Of a stretch of DNA of 63,271 nt, positions 25,064 through 34,507 are shown one piece after another (positions within the stretch are counted from its first letter, which is position 1; the number at the start of each line of letters is the position of its first letter). The notes beneath the pieces are model-generated. The model was not told the DNA's origin. It ran no database searches and worked only from the letters and a program-made list of their open reading frames with translations. This stretch comes from RGIG5952 sp045603485 (GTDB lineage: Bacteria > Verrucomicrobiota > Kiritimatiellia > RFP12 > JAAYLN01), in assembly GCA_045603485.1 (NCBI GenBank), contig JAZUMF010000110.1:1-63271 (forward strand). The letters are read 5' to 3'. Both the position numbers and the translations under genes were made by a program.

Positions 25064-25758
25064 TCTCCGGTTTTAAGTTTGTCTATAATTGAAAAAATAT
25101 CGTTGACGCCAACTTTTAAATCTTTAGCTTTCTCCTTTATTTTTTTTATTATTCGATTCTTTTGCTGATACAATGCGTTCCTGTCAATATTATATTCTTC
25201 AGCCAGATCTGTCAGAGACTCTCCCGCTATATTTCGCAAAAAAATCACCTTTGCTCTACCCGAAAAATTCGACTCTTCAAAAACACGATCAATTATAAGA
25301 TTCCAAAGATCACACCATAACTGATGATTACCTTCATCATCCTTGTCTATTGAAGGTTCTTTTAATAAATCATATCCTTGAAAAATATCAAACTTTTCAT
25401 TGGAGACAAAATTTAAATTTATCAAATGGGATTTTTTTAGATAATCTACAGCACGATTATGTAAGATGGTCTGCAAAAAAGTTCTGAACCGCGCCTTCTC
25501 ACTGTCAAAGCTCCCCTTTGGAAATATCTTCATCAAGGATATGAAAGTCTCTTGAATGATATCGTCATACATACTTGAATTGAGTGAGCTAAGTGAACCG
25601 GCCTTCATACAATTTAGCCAATAAACAAGGACAGGCCGATATAATTCAATAAATTCTATCCAACGGGAATATGCCGCAGGATTTGCTAAATCCCGAAGCA
25701 TCGCGGATGATGTTTTAGGCACTGTAGGGGCCTCTCGATTTTCATCTTTTGTATCCAT
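25060..25758 (-). CDS. ECF-like sigma-70 family RNA polymerase sigma factor
   Basis: 232 residues. Region 2: YDDIIQETFISLMKIFPKG then FRTFLQTILHNRAVDYLKK (core binding and -10 recognition). Region 4: KVIFLRNIAGESLTDLAEEY then IDRNALYQQKNRIIKKIKEK (helix-turn-helix for -35). Residues 110-150 form a polar linker. The N-terminal extension of 45 residues precedes the domain that starts near AAYSRWIEFIELYRP. This arrangement is known in Planctomycetes/Verrucomicrobia, where such sigma factors stand next to Ser/Thr kinases instead of anti-sigma genes. No anti-sigma gene is adjacent; control by the kinase/FHA pair is an inference. Confidence 0.82.
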   Translation of the reverse strand: MDTKDENREAPTVPKTSSAMLRDLANPAAYSRWIEFIELYRPVLVYWLNCMKAGSLSSLNSSMYDDIIQETFISLMKIFPKGSFDSEKARFRTFLQTILHNRAVDYLKKSHLINLNFVSNEKFDIFQGYDLLKEPSIDKDDEGNHQLWCDLWNLIIDRVFEESNFSGRAKVIFLRNIAGESLTDLAEEYNIDRNALYQQKNRIIKKIKEKAKDLKVGVNDIFSIIDKLKTGD

Positions 25759-25825
25759 TAAACAACCTTCTTTTATTATTCCTATTTAATTTAGCAAATC
25801 TTACTCCTATTAAAGTCTAAAAAGA

Positions 25826-25853
25826 AAAACACCCACGCATGCGTGGGTGTTTT
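25826..25853 (-). terminator. Strong terminator of the exopolysaccharide operon
   Basis: A perfect palindrome (AAAACACCCACGC then ATGCGTGGGTGTTTT) lies just past the wzc stop. On the minus strand it is followed by TTTTTCTTTTT. It could also act on the opposite strand. Confidence 0.85.
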
Positions 25854-25872
25854 AATTAGGAATCCTAAAGAA

Positions 25873-28554
25873 CTACTCTTCGTCGACATCCAGCTCTTCC
25901 GCACTGTCTTGTCTTGACGCCAGCTCGTCTTCTTCATCCTTTTGTGTATTTACAACGGCAATGTCATCCTTGGCAGCTCGCTTGTAGTATGACCCGTAGC
26001 CATAACCGTAGCGACCGCCGTATTTGCCATCCTTGCTGTAATTGGAATAGGAATTGTAGCCGCCCGAAGTGAATGCGTTAGCCTGATTAAAGTTTACTTC
26101 ATTGACGACAACACCGATTACATTCGAGCCGCTTTCTTTAAGCGCAGAAATCGCATGGCGGACAAGACCGAAGCGGCTCTTGTTTGGACGGCACACAATC
26201 ATAACCGCATCAGAGAATGAACCGAGGCGAATAGCATCTGAAACGAGACCGTATGGAGGCGAGTCGATAACGACATGGTCATAATTGGCACGAATCCAAT
26301 CAAAGAAGTAACGGAGCTTCTCGGAGCCAATAACATTTGCAGGTGAAATGCTGCTGGAGACAGCCGAAACGATGAGATCGAGATTCTCAAAGCCTGAATC
26401 AATAGGCACATTGCTGAAATCCGTCTCTTCAGGGTCATCAAGTACTTCAATTAAGTTGTTCTCGGAGGTTATCTGATCTGCGACATTGTAGATTCTCGCC
26501 ACACGCGGACGGCGTAAGTCGAAATCTATAAGCAGCGTCTTCTTGCCGGAAAGAGCAAAGGAAAGAGCAAGGTTTGACGCTGTAATCGTCTTACCTTCTT
26601 CGGGTTGAGTTGAAACAACAAGGATAACCTTAGATGTATTTGCATAGCGTGGCGACTCAAGTAGACCACGCAGGCCCGCAAAGGCTTCCGCAATTCTACT
26701 GAACTTCTTAGTCGCTGAGAGCAATGCCAGCTGTGTTCGCTTTGTACGAGGAATTCGTGGAATGAGATTAAGAACTGTCGTGTTCATATGACGCTTAATG
26801 TCATCAGAGCTGGTAATGCGATCCTCAATGCGATCAAGCGCCATAATGAAGAGGAAGCCGATAATAAGTCCCAGCACAGCGCCGACCGAAAAGGCGATGC
26901 GCGGATCCGGGCTGAACGGATGCTTGGGAAGCATTGCCGTTTCAATGATTCGAATCGTCGCAAGAGAGTCATCGATAGAGATACGAGCCTCTTCCATGCG
27001 GCTTGAAATCGCCTGATAGTTTTTAGAAGCATTTTCATATGCAAACTCAAGCTGTGTAAGCTGGCTTTGAACAACTGCGATCTTTGCCCCTAATTCCTGC
27101 TGACGGGTAAAGTTGTTCTGAAGCATCTTTTGAATTATCTCGACGCGGTGCGCGCTGACGCTGCGGTTTGCAGCGGCGGTGTCTCGCGAGCGAGCGACCG
27201 CTCCTGCATACTGCTTCTCAAGAACCTCGATTGTGCGATTGATCTGCTCGACGCTTGGGTGCTTGGCAGTGTACTTTGAAAGCAATGCGTCACGCTCATT
27301 GATTTTATCCTGAAGCTCTTTTTGAGCATTTGAAATCTCATCGGCGCGGGGTGTATTTGCCGGAATTGCACTGAACTTGCGGGGATCCTGCTGAATTGAT
27401 GTAAGAATAGCGAGAATCTCGTTGTCGGATGTCAAAACATTATCGGCCTCTACCTTGTCAAGCGAGAGCTTTTGATGGGTCTGAGCAAGACTTGCAACTT
27501 CGCTAATCATCGGGTCGAGCTGATTTTCCTGACGGAACTTCAAAATCGCATTAGCCGCCTCGTCAACAGCCCTGCCGTGCGTCTCCTTCATAATTTTAAG
27601 AGAGGCGACGCCCGACTCGGCGGCATCCTTGTTTTCTTCGACAGAATAGGCTACCGCCGTCTCGGCGTAGGCATTTGCTATCGACTGTGCGATTTCCGGA
27701 TTGTTGTGGCGGACGGAAATCGTCACCAGTCGCGAATGCTTTTGAATATCAAGCTCGACATTACTCTTAAGCATTCCGTAGAGATCTTCGTCCGACATCG
27801 TCTTGAGCGACGGGTAATCTGAACGGACGCGATCGGCAACGAGCTTGATAACCTTTAAACTGCGCAGCATAGCAAGACGCGTATTAAAGATTTCCTGTGT
27901 TGTTCCCTGGGCATTTGGGTCATTAATGATGATTTCTTCAGTGTTCATAACCCTTGTAGGCTTGACACTGAGCTCAATCATACTTGTCGCCTTATAACTT
28001 TCGGGAGTTGCCTTGTAGTATGCAAAAGCAGCGGCAAGCCCCAAAACGACAGAAACAATCAGTGTTGGCCACTTGAGCAATGTAACGCGGATAATTCGAA
28101 GAAGTGAGATGGGACCAAAAATCGAATCATCCCGGTCATGAGGATTGGAGCCGCCGTAATAATATCCGGCTCCATTACCATTGCCGCCATAGTAATAGCC
28201 GCTACCGCCGCCACCGCCATAGTAATAGCCGGCACCATAGGTAGAAGAAGAGTTGTAATAGGGAGCGCTTCCATATGTAGAGCCGCCGGAAGGAGAGCCG
28301 TAATAGTAAGCGGGGCCTTTTGATGACTTTGAAGAGCGGGCCTTCTTTTTGCCGTCAGAAGCCTCTGCGCCTCCTTCGCTATTCTCTTTTGACGCTTCAG
28401 CCTCTGGTGCATCGTATGAAAACTCTGCCTTCGCTTCATCCTGAGAAGCCGCCATAGAGGTCTCAGCGCCACTATTGTTTACAGCTGCTTCACCGGTTGA
28501 AGTTTCCTGCTTGTCACTTTCACCATTGTCTTTCTTGTAACGATTCTTATTCAT
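25873..28554 (-). CDS. Wzc-like polysaccharide co-polymerase / BY-type tyrosine kinase
   Basis: 893 residues. A Wzz-type periplasmic domain lies between two membrane helices (about 161-181, TLIVSVVLGLAAAFAYY; and RIAFSVGAVLGLIIGFLFIM near 560) with long coiled coil. The cytoplasmic C-terminal kinase has Walker A STQPEEGKTITASNLA, A' LLIDFDLRRPR and Walker B HVVIDSPPYGLVSDAI. It ends in a tyrosine cluster (GGYNSYSNYSKDGKYGG, then RYGYGYGSYY), the usual autophosphorylation tail. It controls chain length and export of exopolysaccharide. Odd: before the first membrane helix is a second Gly/Tyr-rich tract (residues 81-136, about 16 Tyr). It is the last gene of the operon. Confidence 0.9.
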   Translation of the reverse strand: MNKNRYKKDNGESDKQETSTGEAAVNNSGAETSMAASQDEAKAEFSYDAPEAEASKENSEGGAEASDGKKKARSSKSSKGPAYYYGSPSGGSTYGSAPYYNSSSTYGAGYYYGGGGGSGYYYGGNGNGAGYYYGGSNPHDRDDSIFGPISLLRIIRVTLLKWPTLIVSVVLGLAAAFAYYKATPESYKATSMIELSVKPTRVMNTEEIIINDPNAQGTTQEIFNTRLAMLRSLKVIKLVADRVRSDYPSLKTMSDEDLYGMLKSNVELDIQKHSRLVTISVRHNNPEIAQSIANAYAETAVAYSVEENKDAAESGVASLKIMKETHGRAVDEAANAILKFRQENQLDPMISEVASLAQTHQKLSLDKVEADNVLTSDNEILAILTSIQQDPRKFSAIPANTPRADEISNAQKELQDKINERDALLSKYTAKHPSVEQINRTIEVLEKQYAGAVARSRDTAAANRSVSAHRVEIIQKMLQNNFTRQQELGAKIAVVQSQLTQLEFAYENASKNYQAISSRMEEARISIDDSLATIRIIETAMLPKHPFSPDPRIAFSVGAVLGLIIGFLFIMALDRIEDRITSSDDIKRHMNTTVLNLIPRIPRTKRTQLALLSATKKFSRIAEAFAGLRGLLESPRYANTSKVILVVSTQPEEGKTITASNLALSFALSGKKTLLIDFDLRRPRVARIYNVADQITSENNLIEVLDDPEETDFSNVPIDSGFENLDLIVSAVSSSISPANVIGSEKLRYFFDWIRANYDHVVIDSPPYGLVSDAIRLGSFSDAVMIVCRPNKSRFGLVRHAISALKESGSNVIGVVVNEVNFNQANAFTSGGYNSYSNYSKDGKYGGRYGYGYGSYYKRAAKDDIAVVNTQKDEEDELASRQDSAEELDVDEE
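28147..28314 (-). repeat. Gly/Tyr-rich low-complexity repeat in the Wzc N-terminus
   Basis: Codes for residues 81-136 with repeated YYYGG units (AYYYGS, APYYNS, AGYYYGG, SGYYYGG, AGYYYGG). The DNA shows the matching imperfect repeats of CCGCCATAGTAATAGCC on the plus strand. It lies on the predicted cytoplasmic side. Confidence 0.8.
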
Positions 28555-28563
28555 TTCCTACCT

Positions 28564-30039
28564 TCAAATTTTTCTAGGCTTTGGCAAGGCAACGCAAATA
28601 TATGCGAAGAGCGTACTCCATGTAAGAATGTTCAGTGGATTTCTAAATACGGGCACAAAGAATGACATTGCCGTTGCAGTTGTTACCGCTATAAGTACGG
28701 CAAAGGTCTGTGGAATCAATATGTCAAAGAAGCCGACAACTTCGGACTCCTGATCTTCAAGGCTTGCCTTTCTGCTGATTTTCTTACCGGTACCATTTTT
28801 GTATGTAAGAACAATCTTCGTCATACCAAGCATAAAAAGAAATGCAAAAGGCGATATCAGTATAATGAAGCCGAGTGTACCGTACTCTGCCAGAAATTGC
28901 GCGAAATCGTTACCGCAAATATAATGAGGAGCATCAGGATCAGTTAGGTAATCCCACTCGTCATCCTCAATATAACGCGCCATGCCGCCTTCGTGACCAT
29001 AGCACCATGTGCCGATACCCGTCAAGTTGTTTTTGTCCCAAATCCTCCAAGCTGTCTGCCGCAAGAGCCTGGCCTCATCAATCTGCTCTTGCGTCTGCCA
29101 TGGTCCGTTAAATATCTTTGCCGTACAATCGTGCAACTTATTCTTAGGATATGCGACATAATGGAGAAAAGACCCAACGGCAATAATCGCTACCAATGCC
29201 GCTAGAGATGAAAGCCGCAAGCCCCCCAAATTGCGTTTAGCAAAAAAGATTATTGAATAAGCCGCTACCACCAAGATAGCAAGTACAAGCGCCGCAATCG
29301 AAAGACAGGAAAGCGAATAGAGCGCCGCTATTGAATTTATCAGGAAAACAGCCAAGAGATAGCGAAGGCTATACTTTGAAGGCTCTTCCGCATTGAGCTC
29401 CTGCAGAAGCATGCCAAACGCCAGCAGTGACATCATTATAAAGAAAGCGCCCGCTTCGGTAGGGGTGGCAAAGCCTGCCAACGCGCCACGGACAAAGGTC
29501 CCGCCATTGGCGGCATAGGACGCCAAGCCATAAATTGCAAGTGCTGACGATACCGCAAGTAAAAGCTTAAAAAAAAGGTTACGGGCTTTTTTACCAAATC
29601 CAAAGCGAATTGCAGATATCGCCGCAGAGGTAACCATCACCCAAAAAGCACCTTGAATTGAAAGGATTTGATCCAAACAAGCGGGCAAAAAGGAAACTTT
29701 ACCGGGTGTATGACGCCAAACCTTTGCTACCTTATCAAAATAAAGCTCACGCGGACCGTTAAGGGTCTGAATAACAATAAAAAGAAAAGCCGCGACTCCT
29801 ATGTAAAAGACGGGGTCGCGGAGAATGCTTCTCAATACCCTCCGCCGAGTCTCGGCAACCTCTTCGCCCTTTAGGGCTGACGGAAAGAGAAGCGTTATTT
29901 CAAATAGCCCCGCAGCGAAAAACGGCAACGGGAGATAGGATGTTATGCTCTCGGGACCAGGTTGCACCCATGCCAAATATCCGAAGATAAAGGCAAGGTG
30001 CAAAGGCAAGGCAAATTTTGAAAAAAGAAAGGAGCGCAT
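28564..30039 (-). CDS. O-antigen ligase / Wzy-like polysaccharide polymerase
   Basis: 491 residues with about 12 hydrophobic segments, from FALPLHLAFIFGYLAWV to ILTWSTLFAYICVAL. A large periplasmic loop of about 100 residues (around 290-385) contains the kind of motif typical of the O-antigen ligase family (LLRQTAWRIWDKNNLTGIGT then HNDF-like CGNDFAQFLAEYGTLGFII). Wzy and WaaL proteins of this family polymerise or ligate glycan chains outside the inner membrane. The position between the outer-membrane barrel and Wzc supports polymerase. An odd charged loop (KNGTGKKISRKASLED) lies between late helices. Confidence 0.75.
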   Translation of the reverse strand: MRSFLFSKFALPLHLAFIFGYLAWVQPGPESITSYLPLPFFAAGLFEITLLFPSALKGEEVAETRRRVLRSILRDPVFYIGVAAFLFIVIQTLNGPRELYFDKVAKVWRHTPGKVSFLPACLDQILSIQGAFWVMVTSAAISAIRFGFGKKARNLFFKLLLAVSSALAIYGLASYAANGGTFVRGALAGFATPTEAGAFFIMMSLLAFGMLLQELNAEEPSKYSLRYLLAVFLINSIAALYSLSCLSIAALVLAILVVAAYSIIFFAKRNLGGLRLSSLAALVAIIAVGSFLHYVAYPKNKLHDCTAKIFNGPWQTQEQIDEARLLRQTAWRIWDKNNLTGIGTWCYGHEGGMARYIEDDEWDYLTDPDAPHYICGNDFAQFLAEYGTLGFIILISPFAFLFMLGMTKIVLTYKNGTGKKISRKASLEDQESEVVGFFDILIPQTFAVLIAVTTATAMSFFVPVFRNPLNILTWSTLFAYICVALPKPRKI

Positions 30040-30056
30040 CTCATCCTTGAAGATTT

Positions 30057-31379
30057 CTAGTACTTGAGCGCGATGCCTGCGCCATAACGCTGGCGATCGT
30101 AATCATAGCCTTCGATTGAAGAGCTGATGTCGGTGTAACGCCAATCGACGAAAATTGAGCAATACCTTGCGAGGGCATACGAAACGCGGGCAAATGCTGC
30201 AATCTCATCGTCGGTGCGATTGCTGCCGTCATCTTCTGATATGCGAACAATGCCCTGCTCAACAAGGCTCTCGTCAATATCACGGGTGTAATCGTCACGA
30301 CGATACTCAAGACCGGCGCGAAGGCTCCAATTTTCACCCGGGCGATAGTCGGCCACGGCTGAAAGCGTACTTGTGTAAACGGAATTATCGCGAACATCCT
30401 CCGCAGGCTGGAACTCGCTGTACCCTTTAAGAGTGAAGGAGAGCCGGCGTGTAGCCTTCCAGTTTGCGGAAATGCTGTATGTAAAGCCGAACTCGTCCTC
30501 GGCATTAAGGCTATGCTCAACCTCATCAGCGTCAGTATATGTATACTCAAAGTCCTTGAAATATTCAGCACCGGCTGCGACATTGAAAGTAACCTTCTCT
30601 GTTGCAAGGGTGCGGATACCGAACATGGCGTTTATACCGTAGGCATTGCTGTCATACTCGTCCTTGTCATGGAGAGAATATGCAAGAGAGAATGTCCATG
30701 CCGTCTTATCCGTAAGGGCGTGAGAGAAACCAAGGTTTGCTCCGTATGACGCATAGTCATAGAGCTCCTCGTCATCATAATCCCTGTCACGGAAGAATGC
30801 GCCGATTGAGAGCGAGCTCTTATCGGTAAGAGCCTTTTCGGCGTCAGCCATCACGGCAATCTCCTTACGGTCGTTCTGGGTAAGCTCGAATTCGTCATCA
30901 TAACGGATATCCTGATAAACCTCAGAGATGCTCCACTTTGTCTCACCTTCGGTTTCGCCCGAAAGGGTCAACGACTCGTACCAGTCGGTACGATCATCAA
31001 GATTATCCTCTGAATAGACCTCGCTCAGATAAAAGGCTCGACCAGAGAGCTTCCAATGGTTGGCAGGCAAAAGAAGATTTGCGCCTACCTTGTAAGAGAT
31101 GAGATCGGAATCTCCATCCACATACTTTTCATCGTCAGGAAGCCCGGCCGCAAGAAGCTCTGCCTTGCGTTTCTCAATCTGAGCCTTTGTTACCTCGCGA
31201 ACAGAGTTCGGATTGTCGTCATTCATATATCCAAGCTCAAAAAACGGGGAGACATTGAATCTGCCGCCCAGCCAGATACCATCTTGATTCTCATAACCTT
31301 CTGGAGCACCATAGGCAAATGCTGCGACAAGTGAAGCGGCGGCAACGGCCGTTGTTAGAATCTTTTTGTTTGTATTCAT
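30057..31379 (-). CDS. Outer-membrane beta-barrel protein of the exopolysaccharide operon
   Basis: 440 residues with a signal peptide (KILTTAVAAASLVAAFAYGA). The mature part is made of alternating polar/hydrophobic strands (KWSISEVYQDIRYDDEFELT, TAWTFSLAYSLHDKDEYDSN, NWSLRAGLEYRRDDY, SIFVDWRYTDISSS) and ends in an aromatic residue (YGAGIALKY), as expected for a barrel inserted by BamA. The layout matches barrels that accompany exosortase-type or Wza-type polysaccharide loci, but no specific family is certain. It is 17 bases upstream of the Wzy-like gene and may help polymer pass or attach at the outer membrane. Confidence 0.7.
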   Translation of the reverse strand: MNTNKKILTTAVAAASLVAAFAYGAPEGYENQDGIWLGGRFNVSPFFELGYMNDDNPNSVREVTKAQIEKRKAELLAAGLPDDEKYVDGDSDLISYKVGANLLLPANHWKLSGRAFYLSEVYSEDNLDDRTDWYESLTLSGETEGETKWSISEVYQDIRYDDEFELTQNDRKEIAVMADAEKALTDKSSLSIGAFFRDRDYDDEELYDYASYGANLGFSHALTDKTAWTFSLAYSLHDKDEYDSNAYGINAMFGIRTLATEKVTFNVAAGAEYFKDFEYTYTDADEVEHSLNAEDEFGFTYSISANWKATRRLSFTLKGYSEFQPAEDVRDNSVYTSTLSAVADYRPGENWSLRAGLEYRRDDYTRDIDESLVEQGIVRISEDDGSNRTDDEIAAFARVSYALARYCSIFVDWRYTDISSSIEGYDYDRQRYGAGIALKY

Positions 31380-31410
31380 GGGTACAAGGTCCTTACTTCA
31401 AAAAAAATGA

Positions 31411-32199
31411 TTAAAACTGCTCTGCATAGACAGGAGGAACCGGGGGCTTTGGAGCCGGAGGAATAACTGTATCAACAGGTTTGACAGACTGAGCATTTGA
31501 ACCATGCGGAAGATTAACACCCTCGGCAGTCGGAATTTTTGATTGGACCGACTTATCAAATTTAGGAAGCGTGATAATCTTGGTGTCTCCGAGAACCGAC
31601 TGATAATCTCCCTTTAGAACTGCCGGGAAGGCTTCAATAACCTGCTTGCTGTAAGCAGCAGGCATTGACTTTGCGACCTTGGCGACAGACTCGATGATTG
31701 CATTATTGTCTTCCCCGCGAGCGAGAAGCTTAAGGGCAAATGCGGAAATGATGGTCTTGTCGTCATTTGAAAAATCTTTAAGTGCACCGATCTTCTTCAC
31801 AACAGCGGAGAGGAGCGCATCGTAAGATTTGTCATCTAAGCCGACAACCTCAGTTTGAGCGGTAGGCTGAGTCTCGCCGACCAAAACGGGGAGAGCCTCA
31901 AACGGAGTGTTTGCGATAATAGCGACTACCATATCGGCAAGCTTATTTTTATCGACAAGCGGAAGAAGCGCCTTTGCCGCGGCAATCATCTTATCAGCCT
32001 TTGCCGCTGGACTCTTAGGCATAGAAGCAATGGCCGCCAAAACATCTCCGGCAAAAGCCGCCTTTGGTGTCTTCAACTCAGCGACAATAGCAGGAATTTC
32101 AGAGGTGTTGTTTGCCGCCGATGTGACAGCATCACTACCATTTGCAAACGCTAGAGTTGAGACTGTAGCGGCTGCCAAAATCGAACATACAGTTTTCAT
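31411..32199 (-). CDS. Small exported protein of the exopolysaccharide operon, unrecognised
   Basis: 262 residues with a signal peptide (MKTVCSILAAATVSTLAFAN). The mature protein is nearly all helical and Ala/Lys-rich, with helix-turn-helix-like repeats (AFAGDVLAAIASMPKSPAAK, ALLPLVDKNKLADMVVAIIA, YDALLSAVVKKIGALKDF). The tail is proline-rich (VIPPAPKPPVPPVYAEQF) and unusual for a periplasmic protein; it could bind a partner or the barrel. No family is recognised. It lies between wza and the barrel gene with 40- and 31-base gaps, so it is probably part of the export machinery. Confidence 0.6.
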   Translation of the reverse strand: MKTVCSILAAATVSTLAFANGSDAVTSAANNTSEIPAIVAELKTPKAAFAGDVLAAIASMPKSPAAKADKMIAAAKALLPLVDKNKLADMVVAIIANTPFEALPVLVGETQPTAQTEVVGLDDKSYDALLSAVVKKIGALKDFSNDDKTIISAFALKLLARGEDNNAIIESVAKVAKSMPAAYSKQVIEAFPAVLKGDYQSVLGDTKIITLPKFDKSVQSKIPTAEGVNLPHGSNAQSVKPVDTVIPPAPKPPVPPVYAEQF

Positions 32200-32238
32200 A
32201 CTTTTTGATTACCTTTCATTGTTAGGCTTTTGTCAAAA

Positions 32239-33075
32239 TTAAAAATGCGACTCGTGAACATAAATGACATCGTTGGGCTCAAGAAAGATATCCTTCTCAA
32301 GATCACCGTTGCGACCGATATCAGTTATATTTACCGTGATACGCTGTTTTTCCCCGGCCTCGTTACGACGCGTAACCCAAACAGAACTCTTCCTTGCACT
32401 CGGAGCAAAGCCGCCCGCCATTTGAATGGCTTGACTTACACGCAAAGAACGAGTGGGAGGAATATTGACCCAGCCTGGCATATTCACACGCCCTTGGACT
32501 TGAACCTGCCCAAATGGAGAAGGTGATTTTTCATCATAGACAAATGAAGCGGTAACTTCCGGGTCTCTCATAAACTCTGCATATCGGGAGGTCAGCCTTG
32601 AGCGAAGCTCATTGAGAGTCATACCGTGACAATTGACTTTGCCGATAAGCGGTAACGAAATTTCCTCTTTGTCGTCAATCTGCACTTCAGTAGGATCAAG
32701 CTCTGTCGTATCGCCGACGATTACCGAAATCCTAAGGATATAACCGGTTTGCATAACCGGCTCGTTGAATTTACGGGGAGTGAATGACTCAACCTCTTTT
32801 CCAACCGCATTCTCGGGAATGTTTTCAGATACCGACTCGGAAGTCTTGTTTTTTTCGTCAACCTTTTTTGGGGCCTCTGCCGCAGACTGTGACGCCGCGA
32901 CAACCTCTTGAGGCGGCGGCAATATTGGCATATCCTCGCCATATTCTTCAGAATAGACAGTATCAGTTGCAGAAATAAGCCCGCAACCGGCAAATACAGC
33001 AAACAATGTCGCTGCCATTGATGTAAGGGCGACATTGCGAAGCTGCTCAATTTTAACAACTGTTATCATGTGCAT
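32239..33075 (-). CDS. Wza-like outer-membrane polysaccharide export lipoprotein
   Basis: 278 residues if started at ATG 33075; ATG 33069 is equally possible and TTG 33099 is less likely. A lipobox-like VFAGC (about residues 28-32) suggests lipid attachment. A polysaccharide export (PES) domain follows (GYILRISVIVGDT, EISLPLIGKVNCHGMTLNEL, RYAEFMRDPEVTASFVY). An SLBB domain comes next (VQVQGRVNMPGWVNIPPTR, AIQMAGGFAPSARKSSVWVT) and the end is the typical DIFLEPNDVIYVHES. It forms the outer-membrane channel for exopolysaccharide. It is the first gene of the operon that ends with wzc. Residues 45-95 are a Pro/Glu-rich linker. Confidence 0.88.
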   Translation of the reverse strand: MHMITVVKIEQLRNVALTSMAATLFAVFAGCGLISATDTVYSEEYGEDMPILPPPQEVVAASQSAAEAPKKVDEKNKTSESVSENIPENAVGKEVESFTPRKFNEPVMQTGYILRISVIVGDTTELDPTEVQIDDKEEISLPLIGKVNCHGMTLNELRSRLTSRYAEFMRDPEVTASFVYDEKSPSPFGQVQVQGRVNMPGWVNIPPTRSLRVSQAIQMAGGFAPSARKSSVWVTRRNEAGEKQRITVNITDIGRNGDLEKDIFLEPNDVIYVHESHF

Positions 33076-33215
33076 CACTGCGTAATAAATTAGTAACAAA
33101 AGAGTCTATTCCGACATTAAACAAAATTATACTTCAAAGAATTGCAAGAGTCAACCCATCAAAATATTTTTTTTTAGAGTTGACTCTTGAAATAATTGTA
33201 AAAGCGCAAAGGCTC

Positions 33216-34394
33216 TTACTTCTTCTTAAAAGCGGTGCTTGACGCTGAAAGGTCGACATCGTTGGCCGAAACCTTTGCGCTGGCATTCTTCTTGAAGGAA
33301 GACTCTTTGATCAGCTTTTTCAAATGACGCTCATAGGCTGATGCGTTAAGGGGCATATCAACCGTCTTACCGGTAAAAGAAGAGAAGAGCATGGCATTTG
33401 CAAGCTCAACGGAATTGATCCCCTCCTCCGCCGGAGCGATAAGTGGGGTACCGTCGAGAATTGCGTCGACATAATTTTGCAAAATTGCATTATGCTGCCC
33501 ATTGGAACCCGGCGTCGGAACCTGCACCGACCACATCTCGGGACGATTAAAGACCCCCTTTGAAGTCTCGCGGAACTCCTTGAGAGGCTCCCTGCAGCGA
33601 GTCCAGGAAATCTTATCACCCTCGACAACAACCTTGCCGCGGTCGGCAGCGATCTCAAGGCGATTTGTACCGGGAGCCTCGCCTGTCGTAGTGATAAAGA
33701 CACCGGTAGCTCCGTTAGGGAAGCTCATATATGCAGTAACATTATCCTCGACCTCGATATGGTGGAACTTGCCGATATCACAGAAGGCACGCACCTGCGA
33801 AGGCATACCGAAAAGCCACTGGAAAAGGTCGAGCTGATGGGGGCACTGGTTGAGAAGTACGCCACCGCCTTCTCCGCTCCATGTCGCACGCCAATCGCCG
33901 CAATCATAATAAGTCTGGGTACGGAACCAATCGGTAATAATCCAGTTGATACGGTTAATCTCACCGAGCTCACCGCTCTGAATAAGATCACGAAGTTTAA
34001 TATAAACAGGATTGGTACGCTGATTGAACATTGCGGCAAAGATGGGCTTTGGATTACGCTTATGGGCAGCTATAAGCTTCTCCGCATCTGCCTTGTGTAC
34101 TGAAATAGGCTTTTCTGTAAGAGTATGCAAGCCGTTATCAAGAGAATCGACGCCGATTGTCGTATGGAAATAGTGCGGTGTTGCAATAATAACGGCATCG
34201 ACCTCGCCAGAGCGGATCAGTTCACGGCTGTCGGTAAACTTTTTGTAGTCACCCGTAAATTTCGTAAGTTTATCGGGATTGATATCGCAAAGTGCGGTGA
34301 GGCGAGCGCGGGAGATATTCCCCTTCTCAAGACTGCGGGCATGTGCGGCACCCATTATACCCGTACCGATGATACCTATTCTAACTTCCTTCAT
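33216..34394 (-). CDS. Gfo/Idh/MocA family oxidoreductase
   Basis: 392 residues. An NAD(P)-binding N-terminus (IGIIGTGIMGAAHARSLEKG), the catalytic lysine motif TLTEKPISVHKAD (about residues 92-104) and the C-terminal alpha/beta domain with GGGVLLNQCPHQLDLFQWLF (His of the active site). The family oxidises or reduces sugars and inositols. AAGGA precedes the ATG. A 35-residue Lys/Ser-rich tail follows the domain (SSFKKNASAKVSANDVDL) and looks unstructured. It stands alone after the wza promoter region, in the same orientation. The substrate cannot be deduced. Confidence 0.85.
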   Translation of the reverse strand: MKEVRIGIIGTGIMGAAHARSLEKGNISRARLTALCDINPDKLTKFTGDYKKFTDSRELIRSGEVDAVIIATPHYFHTTIGVDSLDNGLHTLTEKPISVHKADAEKLIAAHKRNPKPIFAAMFNQRTNPVYIKLRDLIQSGELGEINRINWIITDWFRTQTYYDCGDWRATWSGEGGGVLLNQCPHQLDLFQWLFGMPSQVRAFCDIGKFHHIEVEDNVTAYMSFPNGATGVFITTTGEAPGTNRLEIAADRGKVVVEGDKISWTRCREPLKEFRETSKGVFNRPEMWSVQVPTPGSNGQHNAILQNYVDAILDGTPLIAPAEEGINSVELANAMLFSSFTGKTVDMPLNASAYERHLKKLIKESSFKKNASAKVSANDVDLSASSTAFKKK

Positions 34395-34507
34395 GTGGAA
34401 TGTCCTTAATATTTAGTGAGTTACTTGGTGACAAGACCAAAAATTAAATTCTCCAAAATTATACAACTGAAACTACGAGATTGCAAGACGATGAATTATT
34501 AAAAGAC

